A DNA stretch of 64,000 bases from Epiperipatus broadwayi. Taxonomy: Eukaryota > Onychophora > Udeonychophora > Euonychophora > Peripatidae. This document shows positions 35,956 through 45,790 of this stretch, piece after piece. The translations under genes were made by a program, and so were the position numbers. The stretch covers positions 8,102,269-8,166,268 of the forward strand of contig JAQFVV010012423.1 of NCBI GenBank assembly GCA_028023455.1, written 5' to 3'. Within the stretch, counting starts at the first letter, position 1. Each line of letters opens with the position of its first letter. The notes under the pieces were generated by a model. The model searched no databases. It was given only the letters and a program-made list of their open reading frames with translations, and had not been told where the DNA came from.

Positions 35956-36850
35956 ATGGCAACTAGAGTGGCTATCGCGACAATAGTGCCTCCAAATGAA
36001 ATTATGAATGTTTCGGATGTTCTGGCAGAAAGTTGGAATACTTGTCGTCTGATAGAGCAGTTGCAAACTGTGGAATTGACCATGAAGTGGCTGGCCAGGA
36101 GGCGTCTGCTAGAGAACAGAATGGTCTGTCTGCGTTGTAATATTCAATGTTCGCTGGTAAAATATTCAGCCAGCATAGATGGTGTCAGATGGAAATGCAA
36201 AATGTGCCAACAATGTACAGCAGTAAGAAGTGGCTCATTTTTTTTCCGCAGCCATCTATGTTTGAACACCATTGTTCACATAGCATTTTGCTGGTCGTAT
36301 AATACGTCTATTAAAATGATCGTTCGTGAGACGGAGGTCAGCGAACGAGTGATCATAGATTGGTGTAATTTTTGCCGGGAAGAATGTGCTACATATTTCT
36401 CCAGAAATCCAGCACTTCTCGGCGGATTTGATGCCAACGGCGAACCACAGATAGTTGAAATCGACGAGTCGTATTTCTTCCATCGGAAATACAACAGAGG
36501 GGCCTTCTACTTTCTTCCATCAGAAATACAACAGAGGGGCCTTCATAGAAGGCCGTTGGGTGTTCGGTGGAATAGAAAGAGGCTCGAAAAAGTGTTTCCT
36601 ATCTGAAATCGCAGACAGATCGACTGACACCCTGGAAGCACTGATCCAGCAACACATTTTGCCTGGAACCCATATTATCAGCGATGGATGGCGTGCATAT
36701 AACAATTAGTGGTCTTTCGAATGGTGTCTATCTCCACTCTGTCGTCGTCCATCAACACAACTTTGTTGACCCGGATGACGAGGTTATACACACCAATAAT
36801 GTTGAAAATCTGTGGATGAGAGCAGCAGACCTTTGTTCTCATCCTACCTG
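35956..36850 (+). pseudogene. Merlin transposase (IS1016/ISXO2-like), disrupted
   Basis: The first frame (35956-36606) begins MATRVAIATIVPPNE and has a zinc-ribbon-like region with Cys at residues 58, 61, 81 and 84 (CLRC, CKMC). A helix-turn-helix-like stretch (SERVIIDWCNFCREE) precedes the first catalytic Asp in IVEIDESYFFHRKYNRG (residue 170). A 37-bp tandem duplication (36474-36510 and 36511-36547) then shifts the frame. The next frame reads GRWVFGGIERGSKKCFL and the second catalytic Asp in IISDGWRAYNN (36675-36708). A second break near 36710 moves to a third frame with HNFVDPDDEV and the third acidic position in HTNNVENLW (36795-36825). All DDE residues are present but in three frames. 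Confidence 0.9.
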
Positions 36851-37010
36851 CAGGAATTTTCTTTTAGAAATCTGCACACACACGACGACCTTTTCGTGCG
36901 TTTCCTCATTTGTGTGGCTTCCAATTACTCCTAAAAATGTAAGTTCATATTTTTGTTATTTATTCTTCTTTATGTAAAAAGATTTAGAGTTAATATACGT
37001 CATTTATTTA

Positions 37011-37370
37011 CAGTTATATATACAGCAAAGACCGCTATAAGTGAAAAATACGCATGTAAATGTAAGTATTTTTTTTAAGTTTTTTTTTATTAGCATTTAC
37101 TCTTGGATATAGTTACATACAGTTATTAAATTTGGATACAGTTATTAGGTGGGAAAAAGTAGTTAATTATATATACAACAAAGAGCGCTATAAGTGAAAA
37201 ATACGCACGTAAATGTAAGTTTTTTTTTCTTTTTTTTTTATTAACATTTACACTTAGATATAGTTACATACACTTATTAAATTTGGATACAGTTATTAGA
37301 GGGGAAAAAGTAGTTAAGTTTTTTCAAAATAGAGGGCGAATGGTTCGGGTAGCTATAAGTCAGTTTTACC
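37011..37370 (-). repeat. Merlin right TIR with duplicated inner unit
   Basis: The outer ~210 bp are the reverse complement of the left end. The inner unit, from ATATATAC..CAAAG to GGGAAAAAGTAGTTAA, is present twice (about 37011-37165 and 37166-37320), so the right end is longer than the left. Confidence 0.88.
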
Positions 37371-37378
37371 ATCAGTTT

Positions 37379-37554
37379 AATAAATACATGTTGATGTATT
37401 TTACTTGGACCATATTTAAGTGTGATTTGATAATCACGGCTTTGTAACTTACGAGTGTCTAAATCATTGCGCACTCGTATATTTACGTTTTGCAAGTTTT
37501 TTCCTTTTCCAGCCATGGGGAAAACAAAAATCTTTTGTCAAACTGTGCCAAATC
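37379..37554 (-). CDS. Small leader ORF and primer-binding site of gypsy-1
   Basis: On the minus strand, four bases after the 5' LTR, TTGGCACAGTTTGACA (from about 37550) has the TGG start of a tRNA primer-binding site. A small ORF begins at 37516 (MAGKGKNLQNVNIRVRND), Lys/Arg/Asn-rich. It runs into the Merlin TIR; on the other side of the Merlin insertion it would reach a stop within about five codons. The ORF may be chance; it has no recognised domain. Confidence 0.4.
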
Positions 37555-38193
37555 TGTTGTGTTTGGTCTGGATTACAGACCCAACTAACAGTAAACAATA
37601 TAAAATAATACTGAAACAAGTATTATAATTTAATATATTTATTATGTACAAATATATACAATACAGTATACAGTATACAAATGCATATTTATAAGTTGAA
37701 TATTGGAGTTTAACGTAAACTCTGGGTTTTGCCTGTTGCTTCCAGCCACACCTTATGGCTTGCCTCACAGGTAAGGTTTATGACTCTTCCAGCTGTACAA
37801 GACAGCTTACCTCGAGCCGAGTGTGATCTTAGCAGCATCCAGTCTCTGTGGGACTTGCCTAGCTGCGTAGATCTAAATAGCGTAGTGCTATCAATGGGAA
37901 TACTTGCTGCTGTTTAGGTTAGTAGAGTTTCCCTGGGAGAACCAAAGCGTCTGTTTAGGTTAGTCACGTTCTTCCCTGATCCTCATAAAAGGCTGACTAT
38001 TTATACCCAGATCCCTGACCTTATTGAAAACCTTTGGATTCAGCAAGCATCGTTGCTCATTGGCCTGTAATAATCATTGGCTATGCTTTTATCTATATAT
38101 CAGCCTATTGGCCTGTGGCAAACAATGCTTAATCCGAACGGATAAGGCGGCATCTGGAATAGTCTACTTCTGAGAGAAGGGAGGACTATAACA
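37555..38193 (-). repeat. Gypsy-1 right LTR (5' LTR)
   Basis: Starts TGTTGTGTTTGGTCTGG and ends GGACTATAACA. Followed by the ATAAC target duplication. It carries a small CAGTATA duplication near 37665 and an extra ~26-bp block near its right end relative to the other LTR. Confidence 0.92.
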
Positions 38194-38198
38194 ATAAC

Positions 38199-38989
38199 CC
38201 TTTTAAATAATATTCCAGCCAGTTCCATTTAAGTCTCTTAATTTTTCTAATGATGTCAGTGCTACCTATTTGTTTTCTTATCTATGTATTTCATTTTTGA
38301 TTTCGTCTTCTTACTCCTAATATATATCCATAATTCATTGAGTGGTTTGAAGTTTTTGTTTTGCTCTTCTGCTAAGTGTCCAACTCTCAGATTCATATGA
38401 ATTACAAAACCTTTTTAAACCACACGCATATTTCCTTTCAATATTATTTCTATTAAAAGCACTTATTTGTTTGATTCTCTGTATAATTTCATCCATTATG
38501 TTTTGATTTATATTAATCTAATCAAGGTAATTTTGTAGTTGCTAATTTCTTCTAAATTATGATTATCAATATTTCTACTATTTATTTTTATCTGATAACT
38601 CTTGCAATATTTCCTGAAGCTTAAGCATTACTTGCATAAAAAAACCTCAGCCACATCATTTGCAAACATTATTTATTTTATTTTCTTAGCTTTCTATACT
38701 TTTACTAAAATTGTTGTACAAATTTTTGAAGATATGGAATCGGTCAGTTTCACATGTCCCTTAATGTTAATCTTAATATTACTATGATGCATTTTAATGT
38801 GTTTATCAAATAATGTCAATGCCTCTCTTTACATTAATGAATAAAAGTTTTAATTAACATAGACATTCTTGTAGAATTGAATGCCATTTCATAATCTACA
38901 AGTCACATTGGCAACTCATATTTATTGGTCCTTTTCATAACTTCTCTTAAAACCTTTTTAAACAATTTTATTAGGCAAATTTTTTTTTA
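38199..38989 (-). pseudogene. Old LINE (LINE-A-like) reverse transcriptase, palm to C-terminus
   Basis: Read on the minus strand: motif A as LVDYEMAFNST (38870-38905), the catalytic box decayed to FANDVAEVFL (38645-38670; FADD in intact relatives), then ESESWTLS (38375-38400) and LNWNWAGYY (38212-38240). The last segment aligns with KLKWSWAGHIAR of LINE-A copy 2 and continues directly into the fragment left of gypsy-1 once that element is ignored. Many stops are present. Confidence 0.72.
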
Positions 38990-40970
38990 CAAACTTGAAA
39001 AAGACGATTTGAAATTCAAATGGATGTTTTGTAGCTTATCAAAAATAGACAAATTCAACGATGTATAAATTACAACTGGTACATTTTGTAAGTATATAAT
39101 TCTATAAAGTTTATAACTCGCTTTTCTGCACTACCTGTAATTATTTAGTAAATGTTGAAACATTTAACAGCAGAATAGGTTTGTTTTATAATAAAGAAAT
39201 TTATTTTAAAGCTAAGTATTGTAAATGCATAACAAAGGCACAAAAATATCTTATAATAGGGTCAGAAGTGAGACCAAGCTCCATGTAGCATTAACAATAT
39301 CAGGAGGAACAAGTACCCTATATGTTTTTAATTTTTTGACATTTTATTGTAAAACAATAATTGTAATTTTTTTAGATGTAGAGTTGAAGCAACCAAAGGA
39401 TAAATATAAGGAAAATAGTAATCAAAATCGAAAGGGGAAAGCCCCATTTTATGCTATCAATGAGAATAGAAATAGTAATATGTGATTTGGTAATTGACTC
39501 AATATTTCTATAGTCAAGAAGAGCAGGTAACTGGAACAAAGAGATCAATGTTAGCATGCACCATTCTTTGTGATAAGAAATGACTAGTAGAGAAAGCTTC
39601 TAAGTTGATTTTGATAAAGAAATTAAGGTATTTTGGTTCCAGATACTAGAATTTGAATTTTTTATTATCTGTTTGTTGATAATAGTAAGGAAAGATGGGT
39701 TCCAGATACTAGAATTTGAATTTTTAATTATCTGTTTATTGATAATAGTAAGGAAAGATGGGGTGGTTGAGGTTGACTAGCAATATGAAGCATGTGTAAG
39801 CTTCCTTAAAGAGTATTTTCCTAGAGAATGTGTGATTATTAAGATCAATATAAGCAGCAATGGGTTTGATTAAGAATTGGAAAAAAAAAATTTACCGAGT
39901 AGGGGTGAGTATAACAAATTTCACAGCATCAGGGTATTGTCTGGTGCATGCTTCTGTAAGGTTCTTATAATGATTGCAACTATTTTTTCATTTCAAATCA
40001 ATTTGGAAAAAAGTAAATAAAGCATTAGAATAGTAAATAATGGACATATAATAAGTCATTTTTGAAAAAGTCAGGATGTTGATAAGAGATTTTTGCATGA
40101 AGAGAAAGGCGTGCTTTAGACAAGGACTTAGTTATATTTGCAGCAAATGTGAGGGTAGAAATTCTGAATGATATTCTCATAGGATTCATAGACTTGAAAT
40201 CCAAGAAAATTATGAGGTGAAACAGTTAAGAATGAAGAAACACTATGACCTAGTATGCTTCATGTGGATGACTTATTAAAGTTATACTGAAGTTTAGAGT
40301 ATACAGTATAATTTTTCAAAATAGAAATAAGTAAAGGAATGTAATTTTTAGAGGGGAGAAAAATGACAAGATCATCCATGAATGATATATGCTTGACTGC
40401 TTTATCAGTAGCAAAATATAGATATCAAACAGTTTCTCTATATTTTGAGAAATAGCAGATTTATGTAACAGAGCACTCAAAGGTGATTCCTGAGAATAAA
40501 GTTATGGAGTTTGAAACTTGGCGTGACTTTGCCATTAAAAGGGGTAAAAATTTCTCTATTTATTAGAAGGTTAGCTAAATTGTATAGAATGGAACAGGAA
40601 TATTATCAAATTGTAATAGTTTAATGAGATTTTTAATGGGACAAAATCAAATGCTGGTGAAGTATCAAGTCATACTACTATAGGATCGGCTGTTTTAGTG
40701 GCTCTAACTTGGTTAATAACATGCTTAAATACAGTAATAATATCAGAGACGAACACATAATTTTTAGAAAACTGATAGTTTGAGATGAAAGGTAGAATAG
40801 TAGGCTGTAATCTATGACTGATAAGTAAAAGTGACAGAGATAGAACAAAGGTTATTAAGAGAAAATAAAGAATATTTTGCTTGAGAAATGGACTGAGGAG
40901 CCCGGATACAGCTCATCCATATGATAAATTTGCTTAGAAATAAAGTCAAGAAAATTCATAATGATTGATA
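38990..40970 (-). pseudogene. LINE-C reverse transcriptase inserted into the old LINE
   Basis: A different LINE on the minus strand. Motif A is LDTSPAFDF (40647-40675), motif B region is QESPLSALLHKSAIS (40465-40505, QGSPLSALLF in relatives) and the catalytic box is ISFMDDLVIFLPS (40355-40392). These differ from the LINE-A and LINE-B versions. Finger motifs of the outer LINE lie to the right (about 41220-41275) and its motif A to the left (38870), about 2 kb further apart than expected, so LINE-C appears to have inserted between them. Frames are broken throughout. Confidence 0.65.
39635..39760 (+). repeat. 63-bp tandem duplication
   Basis: Two adjacent copies starting GGTTCCAGATACTAG and ending GTAAGGAAAGAT, with only a few mismatches, within LINE-C debris. 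Confidence 0.9.
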
Positions 40971-41660
40971 TCATATAAATTACTTTTTAATTTAACTTGT
41001 TCTTTTTTCTGGTTATAACCCAAAGTTCATTGTAGATAAGTTGTTATTGGCTTGGTTAAGTTTTTGTAAAAAAAAATGAATAGGTCTATAATTTCTAACT
41101 TACAGAATTTTTCCAACCATCTGATACATTCTTATGATTTAGTTATTTGGTATATAGCTTTATCAATAACTTTTGTATTTAGATATTTGGTATATAACTT
41201 TACCAATAATTTTTGTATTTCTTCACCTGGTGCTATTAAAATATCAAAAATAATTCTATCATTTCCTGGAGTTTTTATTTTTCTTCATAGATTTAATTGC
41301 ACATCTCACCTCTTTATTTAAAATTTTTGGCAAATTAGATGTAATAATTGCAGGTGATATTTTTTTTTTTTTAAATTGCTATAAAAAAATTATCCATTTC
41401 ATGAAGTCATCTCTCTTTTTATTAGTAATTTCATTCAAACTTTTTTTTATTTATTGCTGAAACAACTTTTCTTCCAATATCAAAATGTTGTTTTACATTT
41501 TTGAGACTTTTACTTACTTTTATACTATAGCTTTGCAATGCACAATTATATTTTCTTATATCATTATTAACTCTCTTTGTATCACTTTATAAAACTTTAG
41601 ACATACTATTCTTATTAATGAGTCATTTATATATATATATATATTGAAATTGGAAATATA
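40971..41660 (-). pseudogene. Old LINE reverse transcriptase fingers
   Basis: The minus strand reads PGNDRIIFDILIAPGEEIQ near 41215-41275, the conserved (P/A)G.DGI..E.LK.GGE finger segment of RTE/CR1-like LINEs. A 40-bp segment (TTATTTGGTATATA.CTTTA.CAATAA.TTTTGTATTT) is repeated at 41145-41175 and 41185-41218, interrupting it. It is taken as the upstream part of the LINE continued at 38199-38989. Confidence 0.55.
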
Positions 41661-41765
41661 GTACATATTTCTGCTTCACCTAGTGCCAATGTTATCAGCA
41701 CGTCTGGGTTTGAACCCAATCTTATATTAACTGACATCCATCTCATAATAGGTGGTATTATATTT
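41661..41765 (-). repeat. SINE-like unit with exact B-box
   Basis: The minus strand contains GGGTTCAAACCCAGACGTGC, including a perfect RNA polymerase III B-box GGTTCAAACCC, about 40 bp after TATTATGAGATGG (weak A-box). An (AT)n tract adjoins on the left side (41630-41642). Possibly the same decayed SINE family as near 13.95 kb. Confidence 0.4.
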
Positions 41766-44700
41766 TGATCAATATTATAATCTTTTATATTTCATTAATC
41801 TTATTTTATAATTAAAACTAACCTTTTTATATTAGTTTATTTATTTTATATTTGTAAAAATGTATATTGTGTTTCTTTTATTAAATTGAATTGAATTCTA
41901 GATATCTATGGAATGTTACAAATATTTCAAATTCTTTATTAAATTTCATTTTTCTTCAATTAATCAGTTGGTAACATTTTATATTTATCTTTTAATCAAT
42001 GTAATTAGAGAGTCAATTATTTGTACAATGTAATATTTGTAAGAAATATTTTGTAAATTTCTATTTAAGTTTATGTCAAATATCAGTTTGAAAGTCATTG
42101 TACCAAATTCCTAATTTTTCTGAATAAAATCTACATTTTTGTTAATCTAAACCTTAATTAAATAGGCTTTATTAATACAATGACTGATAAACTTAATATG
42201 CTTGTTGTTGTTTTTTTTTAATTAGCAAATCAACCCTTGGGGCATGTTCATGCAGATTTATATATTTCCCTCCAAAGCAGGCACAAACCTCAGAGAAACA
42301 CTTAGAGCAATTGCAATTGTTAGTTGTCACTGTAGATTCAATCCTATAGATAAAGACTAGAACACATAAATAGTGGAAAATTTGATAAGGATGATTATTG
42401 ATTTTTATCTGAAGAATTCACTGAAGAGAGTAGTTTAAATTTACAGTACATCATGATTAAAGAAATGACTGGCTAAAAAGATCGGTGTTGCTCCCTGGAA
42501 CTCTGTTTCCACCAGCCCATCAATGCCTTTCCAGTGCTTTCAACATGTGGCTGGAGACTGTCTGTGTCAAGGAAGCCTGCAAATGATCTGACTGTATAAA
42601 TGCCTGTTTCAAGCCATGGAATGCCTACCGATTGATTCTGAGGTAACATCCTATTCGCCGCAAGCCATTGATTCTATTTTACTTGTTTTCCAAATCAATA
42701 TTAATTTATATTTTATATATCTGTGTAATGTTTATATGGCTTGGTTTAAAATGTGTCTTTTAATTTTTCTCTTAAATTTAAAATATAATTTCTTCTAAAA
42801 AATCTCATATTATTTTGATGCGGCAAAATTAAATTAATTTTTTTTGGTTTATTTAGAATATTTATTTGACTTACTGAAATTTCCAAGTACAAAATTCAAC
42901 GAGCTATTAACTTTAAATTCTCTCCCTCTTATTTTTCCAGTCAAAATCATTACAGGAGACTTACTTCTTGTAAATTAATTAATAGAAAACTCGTTTAGTT
43001 TTGTACATCATATATAAATTTATTTTGAATGATTGAAATTATTTTAAAAGTATCTTACTATTACCTCCAATTTAAAATAGCCCTGTAATTATTTCTGAAA
43101 GAATAAAGAATTTTAGTGAATCAATTAAGTAAAATCTATTATAGCATTTTGTCAGTATATGTTTTATACATATATATTTTTATTTGTCAAAAATAGTAAA
43201 ATTCGATGTATAATTTATTAGGCTGCATATTGTCAAACTTACCAGAAGTGAGTTTGATATTTAATCCCCAGTTTGTTTATGTTAATTAAAAGACTGATTT
43301 ATTTTGCAATCTTCAACGATGAACTATTTAATAATTTACTATAAAGTGTGGAAAACAATTTATATTTTAGTTTTAATTCTTTCCCCTTTTTTATATATAT
43401 ATATATTATATTTATGATTCATTCATTAGTGACCTAGGTTTATGGGGACTTTCTATGAGGTCAGGGAGCTGATTATTTTAATCAGGAATTCATTGATTAC
43501 TTTAGTTAGTGATACACTCCCTATCTATATACGTCTAAGGCATTATGTATTTATAGCTACAACCATTCATTTATTATTATTATTTTTCTTTGCTAATTAC
43601 CTTTTAGGACCTTTGGAATTTGAAATATGACCAGTCCAACCTTTCACACTCCCTCAAAGTAGACGTAGTTCATACCAAGAGATTCTTTTCGAGCATTGCC
43701 ATTAAGATGTGTATAGGAAGTCCAGCACATCAAAAATATTATTATGATTATTTAGAGACATGTTTTGGCTGGAGGGCCAGTATTTCTCATCATCTAGTTG
43801 CATTTACTAGGAATTTCCTTTAGCAAAGCCATCCAGAGGTTCATAACAGACCTCATTTATTTTTGTTGTAATCTATAATAGCATACTGCTTTCTTCATCA
43901 TTTTATATCTTTATTTAGCAAACCTGAAATGCTCTCTGCCATGATGGCACGTACTTGACAAACAAATTTCATAATTAATTAAATCTGACTGTATAATTGT
44001 CAATTACTTATTTAAGAACTATTTTGCTTCCCACACTCATTATATACAAATGATTTTAAATGTAATAGTACTGTTTTAAATGCCCATCTTTCATGTCTTG
44101 TAATATATATATATATATATAACAGATTTATTTGTAATATCTTGAAGAGGGCTAATATTATTCTATTTCTGATTGGTTTTTGGCCAACCAATTAACAAAC
44201 TTTTACATTGTTTGTCAAAGCCACATCAAAACGAATTAAATAAAATAACCAAGTGGTATAAACAAAGACTTAACTTATTTTGTACTAAATTCCTTAATAA
44301 ATTCCTATAATATTGTTATTTTAAATAAGTTTAGTTGGTCATCACTCCCAATCTCTAAGATTAATTACTCTATTTATTTAAATATTTCTTTGATTTAAAT
44401 TCACTTCTTTGTAATGTTGCCATAAAAAATTATCATTATTACGGTTCAAACCATTAGTAATCGATCAAATCATATCTGTACCATTCTGCAATTGTCAGAA
44501 TCCATTAAATCATTGATTTTTCATATAAACCCTTTATTATTTTGAGTCTCTATGTGAACCATGACCTCCAACTGGGACGGAATAAAACCAAGCACTGCTA
44601 GTGTCATCACAAACGTTATCCATTAGTCAGAGAGGCAATAGTTTAGGCAAATAGGTTAGGATTCATCCTTGTCCTGACATATGTATCTTGTGCATGGTTG

Positions 44701-45069
44701 GATTCAAGGTACTTTTGCTTGGATTATTGGTCTTGTTAAATGAATACACGATTTTGACCGGCACAATATATATATATATTCTTCAAAATACTTGTCTCAT
44801 TAGAAAATTTATTGGTAAATTTCTGCTTTTTTGTACCAGCTATTCTTATCACAATCATCTTTTTATTGATTTCATTCAAGTTAGAGTCCTCTTCAAGTCT
44901 TTTAATAATTTAAAACAACTTTCAAGTTTTACTTTAAATTTATTGAAGTATTTCTTAAGGTTGGAATATCAACTATTACTATTCTCTCTCTTAGTAATTT
45001 TCATCTCTCTAGTTGTATAATAACATGTATTATAAATCTGATGAAACAATGATCTCTTCCTGTGTCAAA
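41766..45069. other. Mixed, largely unassigned sequence inside the old LINE region
   Basis: A less AT-rich segment at 42240-42310 and 42480-42660 has no identified homologue here. Two open frames (plus 43442-43630 and 43620-43823) and one at 44688-45020 are hydrophobic and uninformative. (AT)n tracts lie at 43395-43408, 44103-44121 and 44766-44779. Some of this may be the linker between endonuclease and RT of the minus-strand LINE, but I see no motif to prove it. Confidence 0.35.
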
Positions 45070-45790
45070 TCTATTAAAAACATTAGTCTTGAAATATATA
45101 TTTTCTGTAAGTAAAAATATAATTTAATTTTTCTATATCTTTATTTGGATGCTTCCATGTCCATTTTCAATTAGTCTTTTCCTTAAATAAGGAATTCACA
45201 GTACATAATTTTTCTTTTTCTGTGAATTCCAAAAGTCCGTGTCCTCTCTTTTACACTTCTATTACTATAATTAAATTTACCCTCATCACAGTTGTCCTTC
45301 AATTGTTTATCAATTCTAGTGTTAAGGTCTCCGTGACAATCTCAAACTATTGTTTGATTTGATCAAAAGCATTTTGAACATCCAGTTTTTCATCATAATG
45401 AGAACTTGTTTGGACATAAATCTGTATTTGGTATTTTTATTAATTTAAATAATTAATCTTACCATACTGTTTGATGTACCATCAATTTCCACAATGTTGT
45501 TCTTTCAATTTTGATTTAGAGTGTATCGTGCATAATATGACCCTCTGATATTTGTGCCTTGGTAGTAAAGTGTCCACTTTTTAAATCAACTGTTTGTTCA
45601 TTTTTTCTTTTAATCTCATAATATTCAACTTTGCCACATTTAATATTAGATAACCCTTTTTTTATTCATGCAATCTTCCTTCTCTTGAGAGTAGTCTGCA
45701 ATTATAGATACCTAAATAAAAGGTCATCATTGAATCACAGTCTGGATCTGCAATCAGAAGATTTTTAGCATCTTCTGCATTCAGCTAACA
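45070..45790 (-). pseudogene. LINE apurinic-type endonuclease remnant
   Basis: Minus-strand reading in several frames: YNCRLLSREGRLHE (about 45670-45715), matching the YNCRTL..E.RL.EL start of LINE endonucleases; an SYYAR-like stretch near 45530; QIYVQTSSHYDEKLD (45385-45430, the Y.PT...DE segment); then GHGLLEFTEKEKLCTVNSLF (45190-45245, NERG..LLEF....L...NT.F) and KWTWKHPNKDIEKLNYIF (45115-45165, TW.SPDG...QIDYI). This is the N-terminal nicking endonuclease that starts LINE insertion. It lies in the same orientation and in the right order to belong to the old LINE whose RT is at 38.2-41.3 kb, though that link is inference. Confidence 0.68.

Larger units (their letters stand above)
35312..37370 (+). 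mobile_element. Merlin DNA transposon inserted in the gypsy-1 leader
   Basis: The element has terminal inverted repeats of about 210 bp starting GGTAAAACTGACTTATAGC, almost identical between ends. It is flanked by the 8-mers ACCAGTTT (35304-35311) and ATCAGTTT (37371-37378), one mismatch apart; 8-9 bp duplications are characteristic of Merlin. The transposase in between belongs to the IS1016/ISXO2-like (IS1595-type) family to which Merlin belongs. The near-identical ends imply a recent insertion, yet the transposase carries two frame breaks. Sub-terminal units are duplicated at both ends (42 bp on the left, about 155 bp on the right). Confidence 0.92.
30607..38193 (-). mobile_element. Gypsy-1: Mag-like Ty3/gypsy LTR retrotransposon, near full length
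   Basis: A complete structural unit in minus orientation: two LTRs with TGTT...AACA ends, a polypurine tract next to the left (3') LTR, a primer-binding site next to the right (5') LTR, and gag, protease, reverse transcriptase, RNase H and integrase in that order. The gag start (MANIIGSMEAFDP) with two CCHC knuckles resembles the Mag/K02A2.6-like lineage. Several frameshifts and stops split the coding region, so it is non-functional. No envelope-like ORF is seen between integrase and the 3' LTR. A Merlin DNA transposon occupies its leader. It sits inside an older LINE copy. Confidence 0.93.

Noticed and set aside
36256-36705. Minus-strand ORFs within the Merlin transposase
   Set aside because: They are complementary shadows of the plus-strand transposase, which shows the family motifs.
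34105-38193. Endogenous retrovirus with envelope gene
   Set aside because: No envelope-like ORF, signal peptide or transmembrane segment is found between integrase and the 3' LTR; the element fits a plain Mag-like gypsy.
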